Below, in pieces: positions 20,405 through 29,232 of a DNA stretch of 64,000 nt. A program made the translations under genes and the position numbers. The first letter of the stretch is position 1, and each line of letters begins with the position of its first letter. The notes beneath the pieces were generated by a model. That model was not told the origin of the DNA, made no database searches, and worked only from the letters and a program-made list of their open reading frames with translations. The DNA comes from Hafnia alvei (GTDB lineage: Bacteria > Pseudomonadota > Gammaproteobacteria > Enterobacterales > Enterobacteriaceae). Location of the stretch: positions 3,782,001 through 3,846,000 of the forward strand of contig NZ_OZ061315.1 of assembly GCF_964063325.1 (NCBI RefSeq), written 5' to 3'.

Positions 20405-21172
20405 ATGTCTGATGAACAATCCGTTGAGCAACGCGTTATCTCTGGCCTTTTCTCTCGCCTTCAACAGGCTGAAGCAGGCAGCGGGCCGAGGGATGCTCAG
20501 GCCGAGCGTTTGATTCAGGAATATATCGCCAAACAGCCTGCGGCGCCTTACTACATGGCTCAAGCGATGCTGGTACAAGAAGCGGCGATTAAGCGTTTAA
20601 ACGATCAGGTGAATGCTCTGCAGCAACAGGTGACTCAGCTACAGAGCCAGCCGAAACAGAACAGCGGCGGCTTTTTAGCGGGCTTGTTCGGCGGTGGCAG
20701 CACCAATGCAACCGAGTCACGTCCTGCCGCCGTATCAAACAGCGGAAGCCTGCCCATTCCTGGCGCGGCAAACTATTCCAATAATCAAAACGCCAATAAT
20801 CAGTATGCCAACAATGCGAATAGCGGTTATGCGCCTGCGGCCTCTCGTGGCGGCGGCAGCTTTTTAAGCGGCGCATTGCAAACGGCAGCGGGTGTCGCGG
20901 GTGGCGTAGTGATCGCGGATATGCTGACCGGCATGTTCCACAATAGCCGGCCTGAGGAGATCGTGAACGTGGTTGAGGAAAATACGATTGCTCAGCCTGA
21001 TGCGGCACAAGCTGATGCAACTCAATCAGATATCATGCAGCCCGATCTGCAAAATGCGGATTGGCAGGATGATGCGTCAAATCAGAATGGGCAAGACAGC
21101 GGGTTCTTCGATTCAGGTTTTGGTAGCGATGACGACGGCTACAATAACAACGACGATGATTCGTTCTTCTAA
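20405..21172 (+). CDS. DUF2076 domain protein
   Basis: This is a 255-residue protein of unknown function. Residues 1-85 match the DUF2076 pattern: an amphipathic start (MSDEQSVEQRVISGLFSRLQ), PAAPYYMAQAML, then a Gln-rich coiled coil (KRLNDQVNALQQQVTQLQ). The middle is rich in Gly, Asn and Ser with FLAGLFGGGS-like segments and a glycine-rich hydrophobic patch (GVAGGVVIADMLTGMF). The C-terminus is strongly acidic and Asn/Asp-rich, ending in DDDSFF. The ATG at 20405 follows GAGG. It stands alone between iap and fhuB and ends at a hairpin shared with fhuB. Confidence 0.8.
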   Translation: MSDEQSVEQRVISGLFSRLQQAEAGSGPRDAQAERLIQEYIAKQPAAPYYMAQAMLVQEAAIKRLNDQVNALQQQVTQLQSQPKQNSGGFLAGLFGGGSTNATESRPAAVSNSGSLPIPGAANYSNNQNANNQYANNANSGYAPAASRGGGSFLSGALQTAAGVAGGVVIADMLTGMFHNSRPEEIVNVVEENTIAQPDAAQADATQSDIMQPDLQNADWQDDASNQNGQDSGFFDSGFGSDDDGYNNNDDDSFF

Positions 21173-21193
21173 AACTATCCGCTAGATATCATA

Positions 21194-21214
21194 TCCGCCG
21201 CATGGCGCGGCGGA
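21194..21214. terminator. Hairpin between the DUF2076 gene and fhuB (convergent)
   Basis: TCCGCCGC and GCGGCGGA form an eight-base-pair GC-rich stem with a five-base loop, centrally between two convergent stop codons. The flanking T runs are weak (TTGTATTC on plus), so it probably serves both genes but is not a textbook terminator. Confidence 0.6.
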
Positions 21215-21224
21215 TTGTATTCGC

Positions 21225-23228
21225 TTATTTCCCCTGCTTGCGCAGCAAGAAAATAAAGTACGGCGCGCCAATAAACGTTGCTAGCAAACCGGCAGGGATT
21301 TGATAAGGGAACATCACCATCCGTCCGCACCAATCCGCAAACATCATTAGAAAACCACCGATTAGCGCCGCAACCATCAGCTGTGGCATCGCTCGTTTAA
21401 AACCTAGCATTCGCGCCATATGAGGCGCCATCAGGCCAACAAAGCTCAGCGGCCCGGTCATTAACGTCGCGGCAGCGGTTAACGCCGATGCGATCAACAG
21501 AATGGCGACGCGCGAAGGCATCAGCGCGACGCCCACCGCTTTCGCCGTTACCGAGCCTAAAGGTAATAGCATGAGCCAACGGCGGCACAGCGGCGTTGCC
21601 GCAATCAGTACCACAGCAACGCCCACGGTACGTAACGCCTGCGCGCTGTCTACGCCATAGGTCGAGCCTGCCAACCATGTGAGCAACATGCCGGTACGCG
21701 GATCGCCGCTTGCCAACACCATCACCACCAGCGTACTAAACACCGTACTCACCGCAATCCCTGCCAACAACATACGCTGGGCGGAAAATCCGTTGCGGCT
21801 CGAGGTAATCATCACCAACAATAACGTCAGCGCAGCGCCGAGGCTCCCCGCCGGAAGTAGCCATACAAACGCATTGCCCGGAACCAACAGCAGCAACACC
21901 AATACGCCAAGGGCTGCACCCGACGTAATCCCCAACACTTCAGGGCTCGCCATCGGGTTACCGGTGAGCTTTTGGATCATGGTTCCTGCTACGGCTAGCA
22001 TCATTCCCGCGGCCAAAGCAGCCACCACACGCGGCCAGCGCCAAGGCATCAGCGCATCTATCTGAGCGCCGTGCGCCCAGTACCAACCTTCGCTGCCGCG
22101 GCCAAACAGCAAAGCTACGGCCAGAGCCAACGCCAGTAGAGCCATACCGATGACCATCCAACGCCACAGATGGTGACGTTCTGGCGTAATGCGGTCGCCT
22201 TGGTTCATATCCGGCATATTGCCGTTGGTACGCAGCTTCGGTAATAACCACAGCAGTACCGGCGCGCCAATGAGCGCAGTGGCTGAGCCGGTTGGAATTT
22301 CGTGCCAAACCACGGCGAGCCATTGCACCACCTGATCGGTGAGCCACAGCAGCAAAGCGCCGATAAAAGGCGCCATCAACAAGCGTTGAGATAATCGACG
22401 CGCGCCACAAATGCGCGCCAACAGCGGCGAAAATAGGCCGATAAAACCAATCACGCCCACGGCATTCACCATCTGTGCGCTAATTAACACCGCCAGCGCG
22501 AGGGTAGCTAAACGAGCGCTGCTTAAGCCGAGCCCCAGATTTTTAGCCACCCCGTCGTCTAATCCAAGCAGCGTTAAAGGGCGAATCAGCAAAGCGGAAA
22601 GCAGTAATGCCACCAGCAAACGAGGAGCGAGCTCAGTCACGTTATGCCAATCGTGTTGGTTTAGGGCCCCGCTCGCCCACACAAACATGCCCTGTAGGGA
22701 TTCGTAATTAAACAGCGCCATCAGGGAATTCAGTGCACCGCAGTACAGCCCCATCACCAGCCCCGCCAGAATCAGCGTCACCGGAGACATGCGTTTACCC
22801 CACGACAGGCCAAATACAATAAGCGCTACCAGCACGGCGCCCAGCAGAGCCGCCAACTGCATCATCCAACTTTCGGGCGAAACGGCCAATAGCACCGCCG
22901 CCGTTACCCCAAACTGAGCACCAGCGGAAACCCCCAGCGTGGCAGGTTCCGCCAACGGATTTTTTAATACCTGCTGGAACAGTAGCCCCGCAAGGCCAAG
23001 CCCAGCACCCACCAACAAAGAAACAACGTCGCGTGGCAGAATGCTGTAATGCATCACGACCTGCTGGATATTATCCATATCTGGCGCGGTCGCGGCCTGC
23101 CACCATTGATTAAACGGCAGCTGGTGATGCAGATTGAATAGGGTTAATCCCAGCGCAGGCAATGCCAGCAACAGCGGGATCAACCACAGGCTGAATTTAG
23201 CCTGAGATGCTTTTACGTTAGCGTTCAT
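21225..23228 (-). CDS. fhuB: Ferric hydroxamate ABC transporter permease FhuB
   Basis: FhuB is the double-length inner-membrane permease that imports ferric hydroxamates (ferrichrome, aerobactin, coprogen) handed over by FhuD. The 667-residue protein is two fused BtuC-like permeases of about 330 residues each. Each half shows the family segments: LLGAGLGLAGLLFQQVLKNPLAEP and MLAVAGTMIQKLTGNPMASP, and a GFIGLFSPLLAR / SFVGLMAPHMAR coupling loop. The start overlaps the fhuD stop by four bases (ATGA). Last gene of fhuA-C-D-B. Confidence 0.97.
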   Translation of the reverse strand: MNANVKASQAKFSLWLIPLLLALPALGLTLFNLHHQLPFNQWWQAATAPDMDNIQQVVMHYSILPRDVVSLLVGAGLGLAGLLFQQVLKNPLAEPATLGVSAGAQFGVTAAVLLAVSPESWMMQLAALLGAVLVALIVFGLSWGKRMSPVTLILAGLVMGLYCGALNSLMALFNYESLQGMFVWASGALNQHDWHNVTELAPRLLVALLLSALLIRPLTLLGLDDGVAKNLGLGLSSARLATLALAVLISAQMVNAVGVIGFIGLFSPLLARICGARRLSQRLLMAPFIGALLLWLTDQVVQWLAVVWHEIPTGSATALIGAPVLLWLLPKLRTNGNMPDMNQGDRITPERHHLWRWMVIGMALLALALAVALLFGRGSEGWYWAHGAQIDALMPWRWPRVVAALAAGMMLAVAGTMIQKLTGNPMASPEVLGITSGAALGVLVLLLLVPGNAFVWLLPAGSLGAALTLLLVMITSSRNGFSAQRMLLAGIAVSTVFSTLVVMVLASGDPRTGMLLTWLAGSTYGVDSAQALRTVGVAVVLIAATPLCRRWLMLLPLGSVTAKAVGVALMPSRVAILLIASALTAAATLMTGPLSFVGLMAPHMARMLGFKRAMPQLMVAALIGGFLMMFADWCGRMVMFPYQIPAGLLATFIGAPYFIFLLRKQGK

Positions 23229-24154
23229 GATTTCGCTCCTAACGCAGACTCCAGCAAATCACAGAAACGCATCGCGGAGAGCGTGGCACCATAGAACCAC
23301 ACGCCCGGCTGGCTGATCACTTTTTGGCCTCGCACAAAAGGCAGCGCCTGCCACAGCGGAGTTTTCTGTACCTGAGCAAACAATGCGTCATTACCGTGGC
23401 TGAAGAAAATGGCCTGCGCCTGCGGGGAAACCGTCGCCAGTTGCTCAATGCCAACGATCGCGCTGCCCCAAAAGTTGGTATCACTCGTCCACGCATTTTT
23501 TAAATCCAGCTCATCCATCACTTCTTGGAACATGCTGCCTTTACCAAAGACCAAGGCATGCCCGGCGTCTAACAACGTAAACAGCAACAGCGGCGTTTGA
23601 TCCCACGCGCTTAGGCGCTGTTTGCTTTGTGCCAACCGCTGTTGGAATAGCGCGAGGTGCGCGCTCGCGCGTTCAGGCACACCCAGTTTTTCCGCCAGAT
23701 TTTGCAGTGACTTTTTAGCCAGTTTCAGCGGCAGACCTGAGCCATCGTTAAAGGAAAAGCCCATCGCGGGTGCAATGGTTTGCATTTTCGCCACGGAGGG
23801 GCCAAATCCATCGGAATAGAGGATCAGCGATGGATCAATCTGTTGCAGCAGCTCCATATTCGGCTCTGTACGGTTGCCGAGATCGATAACCGTCGGTGCC
23901 AATTCAGGCTCTTGTACCCAAAGGCGGTAATTGGCGATTTCAGCCACGGCAAGCGGGGTAATGCCGAGCGTCAGCAGAAGCTCAATCGGCAGCCATTCGA
24001 GCGCCACAATTCGATTGAGATCGGGATAGGTCGTACTGGTCAGCGCAGAGGCCTGCACCGAGAGCGGAAGCAAAAACGGCGACAACGCCAGCGCCGTAAT
24101 CAGACGACGACGGCCAAAATCAGGAGAGTTGGGATCACGCATTAAATCTGGCAT
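23225..24154 (-). CDS. fhuD: Ferric hydroxamate periplasmic binding protein FhuD
   Basis: FhuD captures ferric hydroxamates in the periplasm and delivers them to FhuBC. The 309-residue protein has a twin-arginine signal (GRRRLITALALSP, residues 14-26), as E. coli FhuD does, so Tat export is expected. The mature part is a class III binding protein (helical backbone). It starts directly at the fhuC stop and overlaps fhuB. Confidence 0.95.
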   Translation of the reverse strand: MPDLMRDPNSPDFGRRRLITALALSPFLLPLSVQASALTSTTYPDLNRIVALEWLPIELLLTLGITPLAVAEIANYRLWVQEPELAPTVIDLGNRTEPNMELLQQIDPSLILYSDGFGPSVAKMQTIAPAMGFSFNDGSGLPLKLAKKSLQNLAEKLGVPERASAHLALFQQRLAQSKQRLSAWDQTPLLLFTLLDAGHALVFGKGSMFQEVMDELDLKNAWTSDTNFWGSAIVGIEQLATVSPQAQAIFFSHGNDALFAQVQKTPLWQALPFVRGQKVISQPGVWFYGATLSAMRFCDLLESALGAKS

Positions 24155-24951
24155 CAGTAGACGAAGCTCACGGGCGCACCACCGCTTGGATGCGGCAGCG
24201 TCCCCATCGGTATACCGTAAATTTTTTCCAGTACGTCGCCCTGCATAATGTCAGCAGGCGTACCTTGAGCAATCAGTTCACCGCCGCGCAGCGCCATCAG
24301 GTAATCGCAATAACGCGCGGCCATGTTGATGTCATGCAAAACCGCAATCACGGTTAAACCACGCTCACGGCTGAGGCGTTGAATAAGGGCCAACACTTCA
24401 ACCTGATGGGCGATATCCAGCGCCGATGTCGGTTCATCGAGTAATAAACAGCGGCTATTTTGTGCCACCGTCATCGCCAGCCATGCACGCTGACGCTCAC
24501 CGCCGGATAAGCTGTCAACCAAACGCCCTGCCAACGGTTTAAGATCGACCAAGGCAATAGCCTCTTCCACTCGTTCACGATCTTCGCTGCGAAAGCGCCC
24601 TAGCGCACCATGCCAAGGATAGCGACCAATGGCCACCAGCTCACGCACTGTCATTCCCTCAGCCGCGGGCAGCTGTTGAGGAAGATAGGCCACTTCACGG
24701 GCAAACGCTTTGCTATCCCATTCAGCCAACGGTTTATCACCCAGCAAAATCTGGCCAACGCTTGCAGCCTGATGGCGACCGAGCATTTTTAGCAGCGTCG
24801 ATTTACCCGAGCCATTGTGGCCAATCAGGCCACAAACCTGGCCTTCAGGAAAAGTGAGAGAAACGTTTTGCAGCAATGTGCGGCCAGGAACAGTGAAGCT
24901 GACCTGTTGCAAAGTGAAAGTTGACGAGGTGGAGATCGCGGTTTTACTCAA
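24154..24951 (-). CDS. fhuC: Ferric hydroxamate ABC transporter ATPase FhuC
   Basis: FhuC is the ATPase of the ferrichrome importer, 265 residues as in E. coli. Walker A GHNGSGKST is at about residues 44-52, the ABC signature LSGGERQRAWLAM and the Walker B CLLLDEPTSALD follow. It lies 78 bp downstream of fhuA; a hairpin in that gap probably lowers expression relative to fhuA. Confidence 0.97.
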   Translation of the reverse strand: MSKTAISTSSTFTLQQVSFTVPGRTLLQNVSLTFPEGQVCGLIGHNGSGKSTLLKMLGRHQAASVGQILLGDKPLAEWDSKAFAREVAYLPQQLPAAEGMTVRELVAIGRYPWHGALGRFRSEDRERVEEAIALVDLKPLAGRLVDSLSGGERQRAWLAMTVAQNSRCLLLDEPTSALDIAHQVEVLALIQRLSRERGLTVIAVLHDINMAARYCDYLMALRGGELIAQGTPADIMQGDVLEKIYGIPMGTLPHPSGGAPVSFVY

Positions 24952-24989
24952 TTCCGGTATAGCCTTTAGTCTTATGTTCTTTGCAGAAA

Positions 24990-25016
24990 AGAACGGGCGC
25001 GATAACCGCGCCCTTG
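24990..25016 (-). terminator. Hairpin after fhuA (partial terminator)
   Basis: Minus strand GGGCGCGGTTATCGCGCCC followed by GTTCTTTTC. The stem is strong but the T run is interrupted, so it fits an attenuating stop between highly expressed fhuA and fhuCDB. Confidence 0.65.
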
Positions 25017-25029
25017 AGTGTATATCTTA

Positions 25030-27201
25030 CTAGAAACGGAAAGTCGCCGTTGCCACAACCTGACGCTCTGCGCCCCAGAAGCAGCCATAGGTATCGAAGC
25101 AGCTAGCTACGTATTCGCGGTCCAGCAGGTTATTCACGTTAACCGCAATGCTGGAGCCCGGCAGGTTGAAGCGCGCCAGATCATATTTGATCACCGCATC
25201 CATCACCGCTGCGCTGCCCACTTTGAAGGTGTTAGCCGGATCGCCATAGCTTGAACCAATGAATCGACCGCCGGTACCCAGCGTTAAACCACTTAAAGCA
25301 CCTTCGTTAAAGGTGTAATCACCCCACAAGGAAGCCATATGTTTTGGCACCTGCTCTGGGGTATTCCCTTTCAACGTAGAGTCCTTGGTGTACTCTGCTT
25401 CGGTGTAGGTGTAAGACGCAGTAACGTTAATGTTGGCATTAACCGCAGCCTTCGCTTCTAACTCAACGCCACGAGAACGAATTTCACCGCCCTGAATAGA
25501 TGCAAATCCATGTGATGTATCAGGATCTTTCATCAGGTTGTTGGTTTTCGTCAGCTGATAAACCGCCCCCGTCACCACAATCGGCATGTCTTTTGGCACA
25601 TACTTCACACCAGCCTCATACTGACGGCCTTTAGATGGTGTGAACGTTTTGCCACTGAAATCAGCACCAGAGTTAGGTTCGAAGGACTCGCTGTAGCTGA
25701 TATATGGACTAATGCCATTATCAAACAGATAGTTTAAACCCGCGCGGCCCGTAAACTGGCTATCGTCACGCTCGGTATAGTTATTGGCTTGATAAGCGCG
25801 AGTTGACTGAGTCAGCCAGTCGTAACGACCACCCAATGTCAGAACAAAGTTATTCCACTCGGCTTGATCCTGCGCGTAGATACCGGTTTGCTTTTGCTTA
25901 TTCTGCTGATAAGGCGCTGCGCTGCCAAAATCATAATCAGAATAAACAGGGTTATACAGATCGAGCGGTGGAGCGGTGCCAAACGAAGCATTAATATCGT
26001 TGCGCATCTGCTGGAAATCTACGCCTGTCAGCAAGGTATGCTGAACGTCTGCGGTCGCAAACTTGCTTTGCAATTGAGTATCTACGGCAAAATTGTGCAG
26101 CTTTTCGTTATCAACAACGGTACCACGATTTAGCATATGCCCAGTCGCATCAACGCCAGTGCCATACACGTTTTTCTGTGAGGTCTTAGACTCAACGTAG
26201 CGCAAATTTTGGCGAACGGTGAAGGTGTCGTTAAACTCATGGTCGAAGCTATAGCCAACCAACTTATGCGACAGTGAGTAACTATTATTCGGTGCGCCTT
26301 CGTTGAAGTCAGTCGGTAGACGAGAACCATTTGGCAATGGTTGTACCGTCCCTTCTTTCGGCAGCCAGCCGTAGTAGCCCGTTTCAGGACTGTCCTGCAG
26401 ATTTGCTAAGAAAGTAAAGTTGGTTTTGTCATCAGGACGCCATGAGAAAGACGGCGCAATGGCATAACGTTTTTCTTTCGACATTTCCTGTTGAGCATTG
26501 TTGGAGCGCGCAACACCGGTCAAACGGTATGAAAACACACCATCGTCATCTAAAGCATCACTGAAATCAAAACCAGTCTGCCAGAGATTATCAGTGCCCA
26601 TTTTAAACTGTACTTCTTTAAGCGGCTCTGTGGTTGGGCGTTTACTCACCATAGAAATAATACCGCCTGGGCTGCTTTTCCCATATAACACTGACGTTGG
26701 CCCACGCATCAGCTCAACACGTTCCAGCATATACGGATCAATAATCACTTCGTTATAGAAGTCACCTTGTAGCTTTAAACCATCAAGGTAGTTGTTTTGG
26801 TTTACGGAACCAAAACCACGAATTTTTACCGCGTCATAAGTATTGGACGCACCACGTGTAGAAACAGTAACCCCGGGCGTATAGCCCAACGCTTCTTTAA
26901 CAGACTGAGGCTGATGGGTATCCATTTCTTCACGCGTCACAACCGAGACAGACTGTGGCGTCTTCTCAATTGGCGTATCGGTTTTCGTTGCCGTTGCGCT
27001 GCGCTTAGCGGCGATAGTTGGCGCAGGCCCCCATGCGCTCTCCTGCTGAACACCACCGCCGGCAGTGACAACCAAGGTGTCATCATTTAGATTTTTTTGA
27101 GCTGTATCAGCCGCATTGGCGAAAGAGGCCCACATTCCTAAGCTAGCAGCAATAGAAACTGCAACCTTGGTTTGTGAATATTTGAACGATGGTAAAGTCA
27201 T
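25030..27201 (-). CDS. fhuA: Ferrichrome outer-membrane TonB-dependent receptor FhuA
   Basis: FhuA transports ferrichrome across the outer membrane with TonB energy. The 723-residue protein has a signal peptide ending SFANA, a TonB box DDTLVVTA, a plug domain (residues about 50-200) and a 22-strand barrel ending in VATATFRF. Many stretches equal E. coli FhuA, for example ETGYYGWLPKEGTV and RPTTEPLKEVQFK. The loop between VYGTGV and VVDNEKL is about 20 residues shorter than in E. coli and has lost the cysteine pair (see findings). I start at the ATG at 27201; an in-frame start at 27237 would only add residues before the signal peptide. Fur control is likely from the box upstream. Confidence 0.95.
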   Translation of the reverse strand: MTLPSFKYSQTKVAVSIAASLGMWASFANAADTAQKNLNDDTLVVTAGGGVQQESAWGPAPTIAAKRSATATKTDTPIEKTPQSVSVVTREEMDTHQPQSVKEALGYTPGVTVSTRGASNTYDAVKIRGFGSVNQNNYLDGLKLQGDFYNEVIIDPYMLERVELMRGPTSVLYGKSSPGGIISMVSKRPTTEPLKEVQFKMGTDNLWQTGFDFSDALDDDGVFSYRLTGVARSNNAQQEMSKEKRYAIAPSFSWRPDDKTNFTFLANLQDSPETGYYGWLPKEGTVQPLPNGSRLPTDFNEGAPNNSYSLSHKLVGYSFDHEFNDTFTVRQNLRYVESKTSQKNVYGTGVDATGHMLNRGTVVDNEKLHNFAVDTQLQSKFATADVQHTLLTGVDFQQMRNDINASFGTAPPLDLYNPVYSDYDFGSAAPYQQNKQKQTGIYAQDQAEWNNFVLTLGGRYDWLTQSTRAYQANNYTERDDSQFTGRAGLNYLFDNGISPYISYSESFEPNSGADFSGKTFTPSKGRQYEAGVKYVPKDMPIVVTGAVYQLTKTNNLMKDPDTSHGFASIQGGEIRSRGVELEAKAAVNANINVTASYTYTEAEYTKDSTLKGNTPEQVPKHMASLWGDYTFNEGALSGLTLGTGGRFIGSSYGDPANTFKVGSAAVMDAVIKYDLARFNLPGSSIAVNVNNLLDREYVASCFDTYGCFWGAERQVVATATFRF

Positions 27202-27911
27202 GTTGGTTTCTCTGGCGAAAGACAAATAATAAAGCAAACGAGAATGATTATTATAAAGATCGCATTTTATGCGTAACCAAATGTAAAGTTCAAGAGAAAT
27301 TCATCCTTATAGGAGTCAAGGGAACAAAAAATAGCCTTTATTTTGATAAGGGTTAAATCAATAGGTTTTAACTATCTTAGGTGGGGATAAATAAGCGAGG
27401 TAAATATGAATGAGACGTATTTCTGAGTTATCCGATTGTTATATTTGGTTTGCATAAATGATTTAATTAAAATCATATGAATAATAGATTTAAAAATCTT
27501 GCATAAGCACCATATTTTATTTATTCCGATTCATTCACCTCACCGCTGTTTTCATCTCGAGAGGCCAAGCTACACCTACCTTGAAGACCTCCCCTGAAGC
27601 AAGTCTTGCACTCTGGTTTAAATTAAACGAAACTCCTAATTAAATATTACTTAGATAAATAAAAATTAATATCAAATTAAATAAGACATTCGCTAATTGT
27701 TTATTAAAAATAATACATTTCAGTAAATCATAACTCACCAATATTGTAATTTATTATATTTATAATCCTCGTCACAAAATGAGTTATTTATTTTATGAAC
27801 CATATTGTCTTTTAATAACCAGGCACATTATCCTGCTGATGTTTTAAAAGGAATCCTTATTAAACATAGGGAATAAGAATAATACAAAAGCGTCAATTCA
27901 AGGAAATGATA
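27202..27911. other. AT-rich intergenic region between fhuA and the porin gene
   Basis: About 710 bp without a convincing gene. The fhuA end holds a Fur-box-like site. The rest is very AT-rich, with an AGATTTAAAAATCT palindrome near 27490, and must hold the porin promoter and leader. Long AT-rich leaders with OmpR sites are usual for OmpC/OmpF porins, but I could not assign individual OmpR sites reliably. Confidence 0.7.
27236..27258 (-). promoter_or_regulatory. Fur box upstream of fhuA
   Basis: The sequence AAACGAGAATGATTATTATA matches the Fur-box pattern (GATAATGATAATCATTATC) at most positions and lies 35-57 bases upstream of the fhuA start, as expected for an iron-repressed promoter. Confidence 0.8.
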
Positions 27912-29051
27912 ATGAAGCGTAAAATTCTAGCGGTGGTGATTCCTTCTTTATTAGTGGCTGGTATGGCAAATGCGGCTGAGGTTTATAATAAAGACGGTAA
28001 TAAAGTAGATTTATATGGCAAGGTTGATGCCCGTCACGTGTTCTCTGAAGATAATGGCCAAGACGGCGACAACACCTACGTGCGTGTCGGCTTTAAGGGT
28101 GAAACCCAGATTACCGATCAGCTGACAGGCTTTGGCCAGTGGGAATATAACGTACAGGCTAACCATACTGAAAGCGGCGCAACTGGTGGAACCAGCGGTA
28201 ACGCAACCCGTTTAGGCTTTGCTGGCCTGAAGTTCGGTGATTACGGCTCATTTGACTACGGTCGTAACTACGGCGTGGTGTACGACGTAGAAGCGTGGAC
28301 CGATATGCTGCCAGTATTCGGTGGTGATACCTACACCTACACCGACAACTACATGGTAGGTCGTGCTAACGGCTTAGCGACCTACCGTAACAGCAACTTC
28401 TTTGGTTTGGTTGATGGCCTGAACTTTGCGCTGCAATATCAAGGCGCGAATGAGAGCTCTAGCAACAATCAGGAAGGCACCAATAATGGTCGCAGGCTCA
28501 CAGCTGAAAACGGTGACGGCTTCGGCATGTCAACCACTTACGACATCGGCTATGGCGTTTCCTTCGGCGCAGCGTATAGCAACTCTGACCGTTCAAACGA
28601 TCAGTCATTAGGCGGTGGAATTGCTAAAGGTGGTAAAGCACAGGCGTGGACTATTGGTACCAAGTATGATGCAAATAACATCTACTTAGCTGCCATGTAC
28701 GCTGAAACGCTGAACATGACGCCTTGGGGCAACGACAATATTGCCAACAAAACACAAAACTTTGAAGTTGTAGCCCAGTACCAGTTCGATTTCGGCCTGC
28801 GCCCATCCATTGCTTACCTGCAATCAAAAGGCAAAGATCTTCAGGGCAATTCTGGACATAACGGAAAATGGGACAATGAAGATTTAGTGAAATATGTTGA
28901 TATCGGTACTTACTACTACTTCAACAAAAATATGTCTGCCTATGTTGATTATAAAATCAACCTGCTAGACGGCGACAAAGATGGTTTTGCTAAAAACAAC
29001 AACATCAACACCGACGACGTTGTTGGCGTTGGTTTGGTATACCAGTTCTAA
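27912..29051 (+). CDS. General porin, OmpC/OmpF family
   Basis: A 379-residue trimeric porin that lets small hydrophilic solutes cross the outer membrane. The signal peptide [21 protein letters not shown] is followed by mature [19 protein letters not shown]; the constriction-loop motif PVFGGDTYT (PEFGGD in E. coli) and the C-terminal GVGLVYQF are present. I start at the ATG at 27912, seven bases after AAGGA; the ATG at 27906 lies too close to that site. OmpC- and OmpF-like members cannot be told apart by eye, so no symbol is given. It is inserted between fhuA and mrcB, which are adjacent in E. coli. Confidence 0.92.
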   Translation: MKRKILAVVIPSLLVAGMANAAEVYNKDGNKVDLYGKVDARHVFSEDNGQDGDNTYVRVGFKGETQITDQLTGFGQWEYNVQANHTESGATGGTSGNATRLGFAGLKFGDYGSFDYGRNYGVVYDVEAWTDMLPVFGGDTYTYTDNYMVGRANGLATYRNSNFFGLVDGLNFALQYQGANESSSNNQEGTNNGRRLTAENGDGFGMSTTYDIGYGVSFGAAYSNSDRSNDQSLGGGIAKGGKAQAWTIGTKYDANNIYLAAMYAETLNMTPWGNDNIANKTQNFEVVAQYQFDFGLRPSIAYLQSKGKDLQGNSGHNGKWDNEDLVKYVDIGTYYYFNKNMSAYVDYKINLLDGDKDGFAKNNNINTDDVVGVGLVYQF

Positions 29052-29082
29052 TTTAGCTTAATCATTGTTTGAATGAATATTG

Positions 29083-29107
29083 CGGGTGGCTTCGGCCGCC
29101 CGTTTTT
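29083..29107 (+). terminator. Porin gene terminator
   Basis: CGGGTGGC-TTCG-GCCGCCCG followed by TTTTTATTT: a stem of eight pairs with a stable UUCG tetraloop, 32 bases after the porin stop. Confidence 0.92.
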
Positions 29108-29184
29108 ATTTGTCTATTAAATGATCATCAAGCGAATTTAATAACCAATTCACCACCTTGCTTATTATTCATTATTCATCTAAT

Positions 29185-29215
29185 AAAAAAGGCCTCTAAC
29201 GAGAGGCCTTTTTTG
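29185..29215. terminator. Bidirectional terminator between the porin gene and mrcB
   Basis: AAAAAAGGCCTCT-AACG-AGAGGCCTTTTTT is a near-perfect palindrome with A and T runs on both sides; it can stop mrcB (minus) and any readthrough from the porin gene (plus). Confidence 0.92.
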
Positions 29216-29232
29216 TTCATGCAAGAATATTA

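Noticed and set aside
20589..21020. 143-codon open frame opposite the DUF2076 gene
   Set aside because: Low-complexity shadow of the coding strand.
21958..22410. 150-codon open frame in fhuB
   Set aside because: It lies within the intact fhuB reading frame in another frame; no ribosome site and no family similarity.
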